This document shows positions 48,311 through 57,986 of a stretch of DNA of 64,000 bases, piece by piece. Source of the stretch: Ichthyophis bannanicus (lineage: Eukaryota; Chordata; Amphibia; Gymnophiona; Ichthyophiidae); assembly GCA_033557465.1 (NCBI GenBank), contig JAWIIG010000025.1, forward strand, positions 8,117,001 through 8,181,000, in the 5' to 3' direction. Numbering within the stretch: position 1 is the first letter of the stretch; every line of letters starts with the position of its first letter. A model generated the notes under the pieces. It saw nothing but the letters and a program-made list of their open reading frames with translations. It ran no database searches and was not told where the DNA came from. A program made the translations under genes and the position numbers.

Positions 48311-50185
48311 ATGGCTACCAGTGGCTTAAAGAAATGTGATCGGTGCCCCAAAAGTTTTGTCCAACACACGATTGCTGTCTCCGCTGCTTTGGGCCTGACC
48401 ACAACCTGGCAGCCTGCTGTCTCTGCAAGAGGATGTCCAGTAAGGCCCTCAAGAGCTGCCAGCAGCAGTATAAAAAGTGTTTCCCTGAGTCCTCAGTGCC
48501 TCCAAAGGACAGGGTCTCGTCTGAGGCCCCAACATCTCTGATGGAGTTCTCCAAACCTGAGCCTTGTCGTGTATCCTCAGAAAGGGAGTCTCCCTTGAAA
48601 GAACCCAGGAAGAACAACCCTCAAAGGCAGCATTCTTGGATGGCTCTAACCGGCTCTACCAGCCCCTCCCACAGTCTGAGACGTTCGTCTGAGGTGTCGG
48701 CGAAGGTACAGCCTGCGAAGGTCCCCCCAGAAGGATCCGACCACGGACCAGCCTCTGTCCCCAGACTCTATCCTTGTCTAGGATTCCCCTTCAGGAGAGC
48801 TGGTGTCGGGCCAGAGTCTCTCAGTACCTGTGCCGAAGGCTGCAAAGCCTTCTGGTCTGCAGTCCAGAATGGCAGCCCTGGAGCGCAGTTTGCCTTCATG
48901 GACCAGCAGCGGGTACTGTTGTCTGGCATGATTGGTTCATCTGCCCCGACCAGTGTCCCTCGATGTCCAAGATGTCCCCAGAAACTGAGCCGATCCTCAG
49001 CTGAGGTCACGATCAGAGTCCCACTCAACGGGACTGCAGTCATCCCCAGTAAATTTACTGGGCACCGGCCACAGGGCATTGGGGGCCCTGAGGCCCGCGG
49101 AGTAGCCCTCCTACGAGTTCTCGACGGACTAGTCCGAGTGTGAGATGGAGGACAAGTACTCCCCCGATACCAGTCGACACTGCGATGTCCCATACGACTC
49201 TCCCGTCTCGGAGCCTTAACGGCGGTCCCTGCCTGAGGATATGGGTTTCCTTGACTTTGTCAAGGACAGGTCTAAGGCTTTGGCATTCCCGACTGAGTCG
49301 GAGGAAGACCCTCAGGCAGATGAGTTAGAAATCCTCCATTACGACACCCCTCTGCAGGAATCCCTCAGGGTGCTGATCTCTCCCATAGTGGAATGGCTGA
49401 TGCTCCGAATGTGGGAAACACCGTCCTCGGTACCGGTGGTGAGCAAGCGGCTCAACTCGATGTATCTGGTCTGTCGGAGCCCGGGCTTCCAAAAGTCACA
49501 ACTGCCGCACAATTCCATGGTGCTGGAGTCGGCCATGCGTCTGCTGAAAAGCCAAAAGATGCACTCCTTGGTGCCCCTTGACAGGGAGGCCCACACCCTG
49601 GACTCCCTTGGCAGGAAGTGCTACCAGGGCTCAATGCTCATCGGCCACATCCAGGCCTACCCAGCTGTACATGGGCATGTACCTGAGAGACCTGGCGATG
49701 GAGTTCACCAGGTTCTCAGTTGATCCCTCCGAGGAACCTTTGCAGTGGTTTAAGAACCTGTCCAAAGCAGTTCGTGAATGCTCCAAGTTCGTCTCGGGTG
49801 GCCTATGATGGGTTTTGGTCGGTGGCTCCAGTAGCGGCGACTGGCATCGGTGCGTGCCTCCAAGCTTGGCTACTGTAGTCTGACCTTGAGCAGTGGGTTC
49901 AGGACAAATTGGTCAATGTCCCCTGCCAAGGACAAAACCTCTTAGGCAAACCCATGACAGACAAGGCTTCTGAGCTGGAAACAGAGTTCATGACTAGGAT
50001 CAGGCTCTCTAAAAATCCCTTCTACCTGAGGAAGGGTGCTGCTTACAGAAACTACCCAACTAATCAGGCGTACCCGGCTCCCCAACAGTGTCAGCAGGCC
50101 AAGGGGACATGGTCATGGCCCACGTAGGCAGAAGGCTCCAAAACCCCAGGCACCGGCTCTGGCCCAGCCAGGGGGGAGTTTTTGA
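48311..50185 (+). pseudogene. DIRS F Gag, frameshifted
   Basis: MATSGLKKCDRCPKSF start with the first CxxC; the TDTHD region is frameshifted, then CLRCFGPDHNLAACCLCKRM gives the other Cys pairs (48370-48440). After a Ser/Pro-rich part: FMDQQRVLLSGM (48895), FLDFVKDRSKALAFPTESEEDPQADELEILHY (49245), LMLRMWETPSSVPVVSKR, QLPHNSMVLESAMRLLKSQ, YQGSMLIGHIQAY, YMGMYLRDLAMEF, WVQDKLVNVPCQGQNLLGKP. It ends GGSF-UGA-C (50180-50186). Several frameshifts (about 48360, 49150, 49670, 49800). Confidence 0.8.
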
Positions 50186-50680
50186 CTCCTTGAGAATAGA
50201 CTCTCTGCACCTAGGAGATCAGCAGCCCACAAGGGGATGTCTGGCCCTCTATGCCCAGAGGTGGTTGACCATCACCACAGATTCCTGGGCACTGAGGGTA
50301 GTCAGGGGAGGGTTACCTCCTTCTCCTGACTTGGGCACCTCCCCCTTATTTCCCAGGAGAGCCCCTCGGGTCTCCCTTTCACTGGGATCACCTTCTGAAA
50401 TAGTTGGCAAGTCTTCTTGAGGACAGTGGTGGAACCAGTGCCTCACTACCTCAAGGGCAAGGGGTTCTACTCCTGATACTTCCTCATGCCAAAAAGGACA
50501 GGGGGCCTAAGGCCCATCCTACACCTGTGTAACCTCAACAAATTCCTGGTGAGGGAGAAGTTCAAAATGCTCTCCATTGGAACATTGCTGCCATACCTCC
50601 AGCAGGGAGACTGGCTATGCTCCTTAGACCTCAAAGATGCTTATACCCACATCCTCATCCACCCCAACCACAGGCAGTAA
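50186..50680 (+). pseudogene. DIRS F pol, N-terminal fragment
   Basis: Opens +1 to gag: VFDSLRIDSLHL, then LALYAQRWLTITTDSWALRVVRGG. After an indel: GGLRPILHLCNLNKFLVREKFKM, LLPYLQQGDWLCSLDLKDAYTHILIHPNHRQ, cut at 50680 by the CR1 3' end. The RT active site is not reached. Confidence 0.82.
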
Positions 50681-51733
50681 GAACATAAGATATGCCATAC
50701 TTGCTGCAGGAGTGGATGAGTGTCCTAGTGGTTGGGGCAAGGTACTTCAGGCCAGAAGGTCGGGGGTTCAAATCCCACTAGAGGACAGCAACCTTGGGCC
50801 GGAAGGACTGGGGTTTCTAGTCCCACAGGTGCTCCTTGTAATCTTGGGCAAGCCACTTAACCCTCCATAGCCCATGTTCCCTGTAAAATAGTTATCTCCA
50901 AGTTATAATGCCCTGTTCAATGTGTTTTCAGTTTGTTCAATGTAAACCGCACTGATGCAGAATAGCGCGGTATATAAGAGAATGTAAATAAATAAAAATA
51001 AAATAAATAAATAAAGTACTGGGTCAGACCAAGGTCCATCAAACTCAGCATCCTGTTTCCAATAGTGGCCAATCCAGGTCATACGTAGGTTCCACAATGC
51101 TTGTACTGGGTCAAGCATTGATATCATGGGTCCCTTTTTAATAATGGTTTATGGACCTTTCCTCCAGGAACTTGTCCAACCCTTTTTTAAACCCAGCTAC
51201 ACTAACAGCCTCTACTACATCCTCTGATAACAAATTCCAGAGTTTGATTACACGTTGAGTGAAAAAATATTTTCTCTTATTTGTCTTAAATTTACCCTGT
51301 AGCTTCATTGCATGTCCCCTAGTCTTTCTATATTCTGATAACGTAAACAGTCGATCTACGTTTACCCGTTCGACTCCGTTCATTAATTTATAGACTTCTA
51401 TCATAACTCCCCTCAGACGTATCTTTTCCAGGTTAAAGAACCTAATCTTTTTAGCCTTTCTTCATAGGGGTATCCTTCTATCCCCTTTACCATTTTGGTG
51501 GCTCTTCTTGGAACGTTTTCTAATAATGCTAAATCCTTTTAAAGATACGGCAACCAGAATTGCACACATTATTCAAGGTACGGTCGCACCATTGAACGAT
51601 ACAGAGGCATTATATATTTTGTTTTATTTTTCATTCTTTTCCTTATGATACCTAGCATTCTATTTGCTCTCTTAGCTGCTGCTGCTGCACACTGGGCTGA
51701 GGGTTTTAGCATTTTATCCACAATGACGTGCCT
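50681..51733 (-). mobile_element. CR1 LINE 3' fragment (copy 4) with SINE 1
   Basis: On the minus strand this is the ORF2 C-terminus (51754-51569: VDKMLKPSAQCAAAAAKRANRMLG; 51404-51138: [20 protein letters not shown] to LEERSINHY) and the 3' tail ending 'tatcttatgttctta' at 50681. The tail is interrupted by SINE 1. The 5' end is truncated at 51733. Frameshifts; dead. Confidence 0.85.
50702..51016 (+). mobile_element. tRNA-derived CORE-SINE 1 with L2 tail
   Basis: Flanked by tact (50698-50701 and 51017-51020) within CR1. The head has an A-box-like 'tagtggttggggc' and a B-box GGTTCAAATCCC, followed by a degenerate second B-arm ('ggccggaaggactggggtttctagtcccac'). The middle 'cttgggcaagccacttaaccctcc' is MIR/CORE-like. 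The 3' end 'gtaaaccgcactgatgcag...gcggtatataagagaatgtaaataaa' equals the tails of L2 copies 1 and 2. It is presumably transcribed by Pol III and mobilised by L2. Confidence 0.87.
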
Positions 51734-52202
51734 GGATAAAAAACACACTCCCAACTCTTCTATCCTTCATACTCCCTATGGTCAACCTTTCACTACTCCA
51801 AGGTCACCTTCCACCTACACTTAAACATGTACAAATCAGACCAATTCTAAAGAATAACACACTTGACAAAACCTCCCCAAAATCTTACAGACCGATCTCA
51901 AGTATACCATTCTTAGCAAAAGTCATAGAAAAAACTGTACAAATACAGACACAAGAATTCCTAGACTCATCCTATCCGCTTGACGACCAACAATATGGAT
52001 TTCGTCCCAAGCATGGAGTTGAAACACTCCTGACCGTACTAATTGACACACTTTTAAGAGGAATTGACAACCACAAAAAAGCCTTCATCCTATTATTTAT
52101 GGACATATCAGCAGCTTTTGATAGTGTTCACCATTCAATAATGCTTAACAACTTAAGACATATAGGAATATATTCTACAGTTCATAAATGGTTCACATCC
52201 TT
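51734..52202 (+). pseudogene. L2-like reverse transcriptase fragment
   Basis: VQIRPILKNNTLDKTSPKSYRPISSIPFLAKVIEK, QYGFRPKHGVETLLTVLIDTLLRGIDNH and LLFMDISAAFDSVHHSIM are RT fingers/palm of an L2-clade element, more distant from copies 1 and 2 than those are from each other. The fragment is open but ends at the left terminus of DIRS C2, and does not resume beyond C2 at 57987. Confidence 0.82.
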
Positions 52203-52363
52203 TCTCCAGGACCAAGCAGGAAGTCAGTCCTCACTTATGGGTGACGTCGGCGCCGACGGAGCCCTCGCGGAGCAATTTTCCCCAGCTTTCAAAGAAAGCC
52301 TTTGGGAATTGCAGCGCGCATGCGCGGTCCTCTTCCCGCCCAAGGGTGCCATCTTAGCCAGTC
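52203..52363 (+). repeat. DIRS C2 left inverted terminal repeat
   Basis: As in C1: palindrome CGTCGGCGCCGACG (about 52246-52259), GCGCATGCGC (about 52317-52326) and GCCATCTT. It pairs with 57796-57957. 52364-52602 is the T/C-rich leader. Confidence 0.9.
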
Positions 52364-52647
52364 TTCTTTTTTCCGCGGAGCCCTACAGACGTCCCCGTCT
52401 TGTCCCCGCGAAAAAGTCAATATTTCTTCATTATTTTATCCTTTTCTTTCGGTTCGACGCCGGTCTTTTTCCCGCCCGGACTCGCGACGCCGGTCACGAG
52501 TCCTCTTCCTTTTTTCGGTTTTTTCTGACTTAGTCAGCTTTCGTTTTCGATTTTTCCCTGGCAGCCCGGTCCTTTGACCTCGCAGGGGCCCTTTTTCCCC
52601 CGATTACTGCCAGTGGTTTTAAGCGGTGTGGTCAGTGTGACCGAAAT

Positions 52648-54525
52648 ATGTCACTAACTGACACACACGACTTTTGCCTCCGCTGTCTGGGCCCGGATCA
52701 TGAGGAACTGATCTGTGGGCCCTGCGGCAAAATGTCCTCCAAAGCGTTGAGAAGTCGGCGGCATCAGCGTGATAGGATCTTCGCTGATCCCAGCCGTACC
52801 CGGACCTCGTCGGAGGCCTCCGCGTCCAAAGGCTCCAGCTCGGACCGTCGCCGGAGTTCCTCCAACAGCGGTTCTCCCTCCGGGGACCATCGTCGGAAGG
52901 TGAAACCCGCGAGGGCGGCGTCGGTGGACGCTCCTGGTTCCGCGAGGGCCGGGTCGCATAGCCCCGACAGCCGCCCCGGGTCCTTGGAGAAGGAGCACCT
53001 CACGAAGCGACCTCGCCTGGAGTCGGAGATGCCTGCTCGGGTAAGTCCTGTGGTCCTTCTGGACTCGCCTCCGCGACAGCCGACGTCGGGCCCGACGCTG
53101 TCGGGGCCCGAGTCGGGGGCTGCTGGGTCACCTGAGCTCGGACTCAGGTTGACGGCCTTGGAGGGCAGACTGTCTGCCTTCATGGACCAGCAGCGGGCAC
53201 TGCTCGCTGGCCTCGCTGGCGCCGCTGCCCCGACCGCCGGGACGTCGACGTCCAAGTCGACCCCGGAGACCGAGCCGATCCTCGAGTCGATGCGAACTCG
53301 AGTCGATCCTCGGTCGAGGTCACCCTCGGCCTCCCGTTCGGGACCAAGGTCGCCGACGCCGACTCCCTCGGCGTCGGGGCGGCAGGCGCCGCGCCCTGCC
53401 CGGGCCGACCCCACCGAGTCCTCGTCGGAGTCGGTCTGGGAGTCTGAGGAGGAAGAGTCGCCTGATTCTTTCCGGACTCGGTGTGTCCCATCGGACTCAC
53501 CGGAGTCCGAGCCTCGGAAGCAGTCCCCCCCGGAGGATGCCCGGTTCTCGGACTTCGTTAGGGATATGGCCAAGGCTTTGGCCTTCCCTGCGGATCCCGA
53601 GGAGGAGCCTCGAGCCGAAGAGCTCGACGCCCTCCAGTATGACTCTCCCGCGAGGGAACACTTTACTGTACCGGTTCCTCCTATGCTGGAACGACTTCTC
53701 TTCCGCATGTGGGAGAGTCCGGCCTCCTCGCCGGTCCTGAGCAAGCGGGTCGATTCTATCTATCGAGTCCGCAAGAGCCCTGGCTTTCAAAAGGCACAGC
53801 TGCCACACCATTCCATGGTAGTGGAATCGGCCATGCATCGTCTTAAGAGCCAGAAGATGCACTCCTCGGTGCCTCCTGGAAGGGAGGCCCGTAACCTGGA
53901 TGGCCTTGGCAAGAAGTGTTTCCAGGGCTCTATGCTCGCATGTCGTGTCCAGACTTACCAGCTATACATGGGCATGTATCTCCGGGATCTGGCTAAAGAG
54001 CTAGCCGGGTTCTCCGCTGGTCTGTCCGAGGAACCCTTGCGGAGGTTCCTAGCCTTGTCCACTGGCATTCGGGAATGCTCAAAGTTCATGTCCCGCGCAG
54101 CCTATGATGGCTTTGAAGCATCGGCTCGAGTGGCCGCAGCCGGCATCGGTGCCCGCCGACAGGCTTGGCTTCAGTCGTCAGACCTTGAGCCCTGGGCGCA
54201 GGACAAGTTGGTCGATGTCCCCTGCCGAGGCGAAAACCTCTTTGGTAAGCCCATGGCGGAAAAGGCTGCGCAAATTGAGACTGAGACTCTCACCAGGACA
54301 AGGCTTTCTAGGAAGACCTCCGCCCCTTCCCAGAAAAAGAAGGGCTCGGGGAAAAAGTCCTTTTACCCGAGGAAGGCGGCTGCCTACAAACAATACCCCC
54401 ATTATCAGGCCCCTGCAGCTCCCCAACAGGGCCAGCAGGCCAAGGGACGGGGTAACGGGTCCCGTAGGCAGCAAGCCCCCAAGCCTGCACCACCAGCCCC
54501 TGCTCAGCAGGGTGGGGGTTTTTGA
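52648..54525 (+). CDS. DIRS C2 Gag-like protein, start codon altered
   Basis: Homologous along its whole length to the 640-residue C1 Gag. The position of the C1 start (ATGGCTGCC) reads ATTACTGCC here (52603), so the first available Met is at 52648 (MSLTDTHDF). That drops the first CxxC pair (still encoded upstream as CGQC in frame). The remainder is open: CLRCLGPDH, CGPCGKM, the Ser/Arg-rich part, FVRDMAKALAFP, MLERLLFRMWESPAS, YQLYMGMYL and the Lys/Gln tail. It ends GGF-UGA-C with the slip-like site at 54520-54526. Whether a non-AUG start is used is unknown; the copy may depend on Gag from elsewhere. Confidence 0.83.
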   Translation: MSLTDTHDFCLRCLGPDHEELICGPCGKMSSKALRSRRHQRDRIFADPSRTRTSSEASASKGSSSDRRRSSSNSGSPSGDHRRKVKPARAASVDAPGSARAGSHSPDSRPGSLEKEHLTKRPRLESEMPARVSPVVLLDSPPRQPTSGPTLSGPESGAAGSPELGLRLTALEGRLSAFMDQQRALLAGLAGAAAPTAGTSTSKSTPETEPILESMRTRVDPRSRSPSASRSGPRSPTPTPSASGRQAPRPARADPTESSSESVWESEEEESPDSFRTRCVPSDSPESEPRKQSPPEDARFSDFVRDMAKALAFPADPEEEPRAEELDALQYDSPAREHFTVPVPPMLERLLFRMWESPASSPVLSKRVDSIYRVRKSPGFQKAQLPHHSMVVESAMHRLKSQKMHSSVPPGREARNLDGLGKKCFQGSMLACRVQTYQLYMGMYLRDLAKELAGFSAGLSEEPLRRFLALSTGIRECSKFMSRAAYDGFEASARVAAAGIGARRQAWLQSSDLEPWAQDKLVDVPCRGENLFGKPMAEKAAQIETETLTRTRLSRKTSAPSQKKKGSGKKSFYPRKAAAYKQYPHYQAPAAPQQGQQAKGRGNGSRRQQAPKPAPPAPAQQGGGF

Positions 54526-56437
54526 CTCGAACAGCATAGCCTTTCCCCCCCCGCTGGTTCCTCCCAGCACAGGAGGCCGGCTGGTTCACTTCGCCCACAG
54601 GTGGTCCAGCATCACCGCCGATGCCTGGGTGCTTCAAGTCGTGCGAGAAGGCTATCTTCTCCACTTCCATCAGGTCCCTCCCTCCTATTTTCCGGGAGAA
54701 CCTCCGCGACCCCCTCTACACAGGGAATTACTCCTTCAGGAGTTGGCAGGTCTTCTGCAGGAACAGGCGGTGGAACCGGTGCCCCACCACCTGAGAGGTC
54801 AAGGCTTTTATTCCAGGTATTTTCTGATACCAAAGAGAACGGGGGGCCTCAGACCCATCCTGGACTTGCGCAACCTCAACAAGTTCCTTGTGCGGGAGAA
54901 GTTCAAAATGCTTACCCTTGGAATCCTTCTGCCCTACCTCCAGCAGGGAGATTGGCTATGCTCCTTGGATCTAAAGGATGCCTACACGCACATCCTCATC
55001 CACCCAAGCCACCGCCAATACCTAAGGTTTGTGGTGGCGGGAAATCATTACCAGTACAGAGTACTGCCCTTTGGCCTGTCCTCCGCACCGCGAGTCTTCA
55101 CAAAGTGTCTCGCGGTCGTGGCGGCCCATCTCCGGCTTCACGGCCTCTATGTCTTTCCGTACCTCGACGACTGGCTCATCAGAGCAGCGTCCGCTCAGGA
55201 GGTCACCAACGCCACGTGCCGCACGGTGACTCTTCTGCAGCACTTGGGCTTTGTTATAAACTTCGCAAAGTCCACTTTGCTCCCCTCACAGGATCTCGAG
55301 TTCATCGGCGCGAGGCTGCACACTCCTCAGGCGCGAGCATACCTACCGCTCGACAGGGCTCAACGGCTCATGGACCTAGCCGGCCGCTTTCGCAGCCAGC
55401 CCCTGGTCTCCGCCAGGCGCTTCCTGAGACTGCTCGGCCATATGGCTTCCACCGTCCATGTGACCCCCAATGCCCGCCTGAATATGCGGTCTGCTCAATG
55501 GTGTCTCCGCCAGCAGTGGCGACAAGCCACAGGCGGCCTAGCAGACCTAGTGCGCGTCTCCGAGCCACTGGTCTCGTCTCTCCGGTGGTGGCTCCGGCAG
55601 CCGAACCTGATATTCGGAATGCCTTTCCAGTCACCTCAACCGACCCGGGTGCTGACCACCGATGCATCCCTCCTGGGCTGGGGAGCACATTGCCAAGAGG
55701 CACGTACTCAGGGCCTCTGGACCACGTGGGAGTCTGCTCAGCAGATCAACTTCCTGGAGCTCAGGGCGTTCCGCCTAGCTCTCAAGGCCTTCTCCCACCT
55801 AACTTACCAACAGTCCGTCCTTGTCCAGACGGACAATCAAGTTGCCATGTTCTACGTGAACAAACAGGGGGGCACGGGCTCCTTCCTCCTCTGCCGGGAG
55901 GCACAGAAGCTCTGCTCTTGTGCCGTCAGTCACGGCATTCTCCTCAAGGCAGTTTATCTCCCGGGCCAGGAAAATTGCCTTGCGGACAAACTCAGCAGGG
56001 TCCTCCAGCCGCACGAGTGGCGTCTGGATCCCTTGGTAGTTCAGAAGCTCTTCCTCAAGTGGGGCCTCCCCACGGTGGATCTCTTTGCCAGTCCTCACAA
56101 CCGGCAGCTTCCTCGCTTCTGCTCTCGTCAGCCACACCCCCTTCGGGTTGCGGCGGACGCCTTTCTGATCTCATGGTCGGGGAGCCTTCTGTACGCTTTC
56201 CCTCCCATCCCGCTAGTCTCTCGGACTCTTTTCAAGGTTCTCCGAGACAAAGCCTTCATGATCCTGGTGGCCCCTCGCTGGCCCAGGCAGCCGTGGTTTC
56301 CGCTCCTGCTGCAACTGGCGGTGGGGGATCCAATCCCTCTAGGGGTACAACCGGATCTCCTCACTCAGGATCAGGGGTCCCTACTGCACCCCAACCTCAG
56401 GTCTCTCAACCTCATGGCCTGGCTGCTGAGAGGGTAG
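54104..56437 (+). CDS. DIRS C2 pol: RT, RNase H, methyltransferase-like
   Basis: Intact frame in +1 to gag; the meaningful part starts at VGVFDSNSIAFPP (about 54515). It has GLRPILDLRNLNKFLV, CSLDLKDAYTHILI, FPYLDDWLIRA (RT active site, about 55160), VLTTDASLLGWGAH, INFLELRAFRLALKAF (one Ile to Phe change from C1), VQTDNQVAMFYVN, NCLADKLSR, VDLFASPHNRQLP, YAFPPIPL and MILVAPRW. The stop at 56437 is the same as in C1. It is likely still able to fold as an enzyme. Confidence 0.87.
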   Translation: MMALKHRLEWPQPASVPADRLGFSRQTLSPGRRTSWSMSPAEAKTSLVSPWRKRLRKLRLRLSPGQGFLGRPPPLPRKRRARGKSPFTRGRRLPTNNTPIIRPLQLPNRASRPRDGVTGPVGSKPPSLHHQPLLSRVGVFDSNSIAFPPPLVPPSTGGRLVHFAHRWSSITADAWVLQVVREGYLLHFHQVPPSYFPGEPPRPPLHRELLLQELAGLLQEQAVEPVPHHLRGQGFYSRYFLIPKRTGGLRPILDLRNLNKFLVREKFKMLTLGILLPYLQQGDWLCSLDLKDAYTHILIHPSHRQYLRFVVAGNHYQYRVLPFGLSSAPRVFTKCLAVVAAHLRLHGLYVFPYLDDWLIRAASAQEVTNATCRTVTLLQHLGFVINFAKSTLLPSQDLEFIGARLHTPQARAYLPLDRAQRLMDLAGRFRSQPLVSARRFLRLLGHMASTVHVTPNARLNMRSAQWCLRQQWRQATGGLADLVRVSEPLVSSLRWWLRQPNLIFGMPFQSPQPTRVLTTDASLLGWGAHCQEARTQGLWTTWESAQQINFLELRAFRLALKAFSHLTYQQSVLVQTDNQVAMFYVNKQGGTGSFLLCREAQKLCSCAVSHGILLKAVYLPGQENCLADKLSRVLQPHEWRLDPLVVQKLFLKWGLPTVDLFASPHNRQLPRFCSRQPHPLRVAADAFLISWSGSLLYAFPPIPLVSRTLFKVLRDKAFMILVAPRWPRQPWFPLLLQLAVGDPIPLGVQPDLLTQDQGSLLHPNLRSLNLMAWLLRG
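54520..54526 (+). other. Candidate +1 frameshift / readthrough site (C2)
   Basis: UUU-UGA-C, as in C1. Both downstream continuations (pol in +1, recombinase in frame 0) are open here too. Confidence 0.5.
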
Positions 56438-57474
56438 TCCTTGCTCCCCTTCTCCTGCCGGCGGAGGTGGAGGAGGTCGTCTTGGCTTCGCGACGGCCTT
56501 CTACCCGCAAATGCTACGCCCTTAAATGGCGTCGCTTTGCAGTCTGGTGTACCCAACAGTCTCAGGATCCCTTCTCCTGCCCGGTGTCGGTGATCTTGCA
56601 GTACTTGCTGCACCTCTCTAATCTGGGACTTAAGTCCAACTCCGTCAAAGTTCACCTCAGTGCTCTTTCAGCACATCATGTGCCGGTGGACGGCAGACCT
56701 CTCTCCAACGACCCTCTCGTAGCGAGGTTTCTCCGAGGTCTCCTTCTACTTAAACCACCTCTGCGCCCGCCAGCGCCTGACTGGGACCTGAATGTGGTTT
56801 TGCAGCGGATCACCTGTCCGCCTTTTGAACCTATGGCTACCTGTTCTCTCCGTTTTCTGTCTTGGAAAACACTGTTCTTGATAGCCCTCACTTCCGCTAG
56901 ACGCGTAAGTGAATTGCAGGCCCTCGTGTCTGATCCCCCTTACACTCGGTTCTACAAAAATAGGGTAGTCCTACAGACTCACCCAAAATTTCTTCCAAAA
57001 GTGGTCTCCCCTTTCCACATCAATCAGGAGGTGGTACTTCCAACCTTCTTTCCCAGACCACACTCCAGCCGAGCTGAAACTGTCCTCCATACCCTGGACT
57101 GTAGAAGGGCTTTGAACTTCTACCTTGACCGTACGCGGGAGCACCGTAAAGCTGCTCAGCTTTTTGTGTCTTTTGACCCCAGTAAATTGGGGCTCCCGGT
57201 CTCCAAGCGTACTCTGTCCATCTGGGTTGCGGACTGTATCTCTTGGGCTTATGGGGCAGCCGGACTCTCCTTGGAAAGTCGAGTCACGGCTCATTGCGTT
57301 CGGGCAAAGGCTACGTCAGTGGCTTACCTCCGCTCTGTTCCGCTGGCAGACATCTGCCGGGCCGCTACTTGGTCTTCGAGCCAGACTTTTGCGGTCCATT
57401 ACTGTCTCGAGAGGGAGTCCCGCAGGGACAGTGCTTTCGGACAGGCAGTCCTCCGTAATCTCTTTGAGGTCTGA
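54601..57474 (+). CDS. DIRS C2 tyrosine recombinase, with frame overlapping pol
   Basis: As in C1, the gag frame is open from the gag UGA (54523) through all of pol into the recombinase. The recombinase domain (from about 56430) has RRPSTRKCYALKWRRFAVW, LIALTSARRVSELQ (Arg), VTAHCVRAKATSVA (His-x-x-Arg) and TFAVHYCLERESRR (Tyr), and ends LFEV at 57474. Small changes from C1 (for example THPKFLPK for THPNFRPK) do not touch catalytic residues. The 54601 Met is only the first in the frame; the mature start is uncertain. Confidence 0.85.
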   Translation: MVQHHRRCLGASSRARRLSSPLPSGPSLLFSGRTSATPSTQGITPSGVGRSSAGTGGGTGAPPPERSRLLFQVFSDTKENGGPQTHPGLAQPQQVPCAGEVQNAYPWNPSALPPAGRLAMLLGSKGCLHAHPHPPKPPPIPKVCGGGKSLPVQSTALWPVLRTASLHKVSRGRGGPSPASRPLCLSVPRRLAHQSSVRSGGHQRHVPHGDSSAALGLCYKLRKVHFAPLTGSRVHRREAAHSSGASIPTARQGSTAHGPSRPLSQPAPGLRQALPETARPYGFHRPCDPQCPPEYAVCSMVSPPAVATSHRRPSRPSARLRATGLVSPVVAPAAEPDIRNAFPVTSTDPGADHRCIPPGLGSTLPRGTYSGPLDHVGVCSADQLPGAQGVPPSSQGLLPPNLPTVRPCPDGQSSCHVLREQTGGHGLLPPLPGGTEALLLCRQSRHSPQGSLSPGPGKLPCGQTQQGPPAARVASGSLGSSEALPQVGPPHGGSLCQSSQPAASSLLLSSATPPSGCGGRLSDLMVGEPSVRFPSHPASLSDSFQGSPRQSLHDPGGPSLAQAAVVSAPAATGGGGSNPSRGTTGSPHSGSGVPTAPQPQVSQPHGLAAERVVLAPLLLPAEVEEVVLASRRPSTRKCYALKWRRFAVWCTQQSQDPFSCPVSVILQYLLHLSNLGLKSNSVKVHLSALSAHHVPVDGRPLSNDPLVARFLRGLLLLKPPLRPPAPDWDLNVVLQRITCPPFEPMATCSLRFLSWKTLFLIALTSARRVSELQALVSDPPYTRFYKNRVVLQTHPKFLPKVVSPFHINQEVVLPTFFPRPHSSRAETVLHTLDCRRALNFYLDRTREHRKAAQLFVSFDPSKLGLPVSKRTLSIWVADCISWAYGAAGLSLESRVTAHCVRAKATSVAYLRSVPLADICRAATWSSSQTFAVHYCLERESRRDSAFGQAVLRNLFEV

Positions 57475-57611
57475 GCAACTCCTACCCTCCATCCCGGATG
57501 TGGGCTACCGGTGGGTGACAATTCAGCGAAGATTCTTTCATTCTGTGCTGCTGAGCTAGAGGGAGCTCATTTTTGTGCTTAGGGTCTCCGGTAGCCTTGA
57601 GCTTGGGAGTC

Positions 57612-57708
57612 CCATAAGTGAGGACTGACTTCCTGCTTGGTCCTGGAGAAAGCGTAGTTACTCACCTGTAACAGGTGTTCTCCAGGAGCAGCAGGAATCA
57701 GTCCTCAC
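57612..57708 (+). repeat. DIRS C2 internal complementary region
   Basis: Identical in structure to 20471-20567: reversed left end joined to reversed right tip at 'cctggagaaagcgtagttactc'. Confidence 0.9.
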
Positions 57709-57795
57709 TACCCTCCCTCCTCCCCTTGGAGTTGCAATCGTCTGCTTATGTTCTTTTTGCAAATTTTTATGCTGTCTTTTTTAGCTATGTCATCT

Positions 57796-57986
57796 GACTG
57801 GCTAAGATGGCACCCTCGGGCGGGAAGACGACCGCGCATGCGCGCTGCAATTCCCAAAGGCTTTCTTTGAAAGCTGGGGAAAATTGCTCCGCGAGGGCTC
57901 CGTCGGCGCCGACGTCACCCATAAGTGAGGACTGATTCCTGCTGCTCCTGGAGAACACCTGTTACAGGTGAGTAACTACGCTTTTT
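57796..57986 (+). repeat. DIRS C2 right inverted terminal repeat and tip
   Basis: Pairs with 52203-52363. The tip has CAG|GTGAGT and ends 'aactacgcttt'; then A3 leader sequence begins. Confidence 0.9.

Larger units (their letters stand above)
47894..50680 (+). mobile_element. DIRS retrotransposon F, 5' half
   Basis: Left ITR about 47894-48060 (with GCATGCGT and GCCATCTT), leader, gag 48311-50185 and start of pol to 50680, where a CR1 3' end cuts it. The outer about 35 bp of the ITR look like the B/D type (gggaacaagcaggaat...catatggg), the inner part like A/C (gtgacgtcggc...ccagctttcaaag). Decayed. Confidence 0.8.
52203..57986 (+). mobile_element. Complete DIRS retrotransposon C2
   Basis: The same organisation and nearly the same sequence as C1: left ITR 52203-52363, gag to 54525, pol to 56437, recombinase to 57474, ICR 57612-57708, right ITR 57796-57957, tip to about 57986. 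Left flank is an L2 fragment, right flank the leader of DIRS A3. All long frames are open, but the usual gag ATG is mutated. Confidence 0.92.

Noticed and set aside
50720..50790. tRNA gene suggested by A- and B-box sequences
   Set aside because: No cloverleaf or anticodon arm can be drawn, and the unit continues into a CORE and L2 tail; it is a SINE head (same at 60700).
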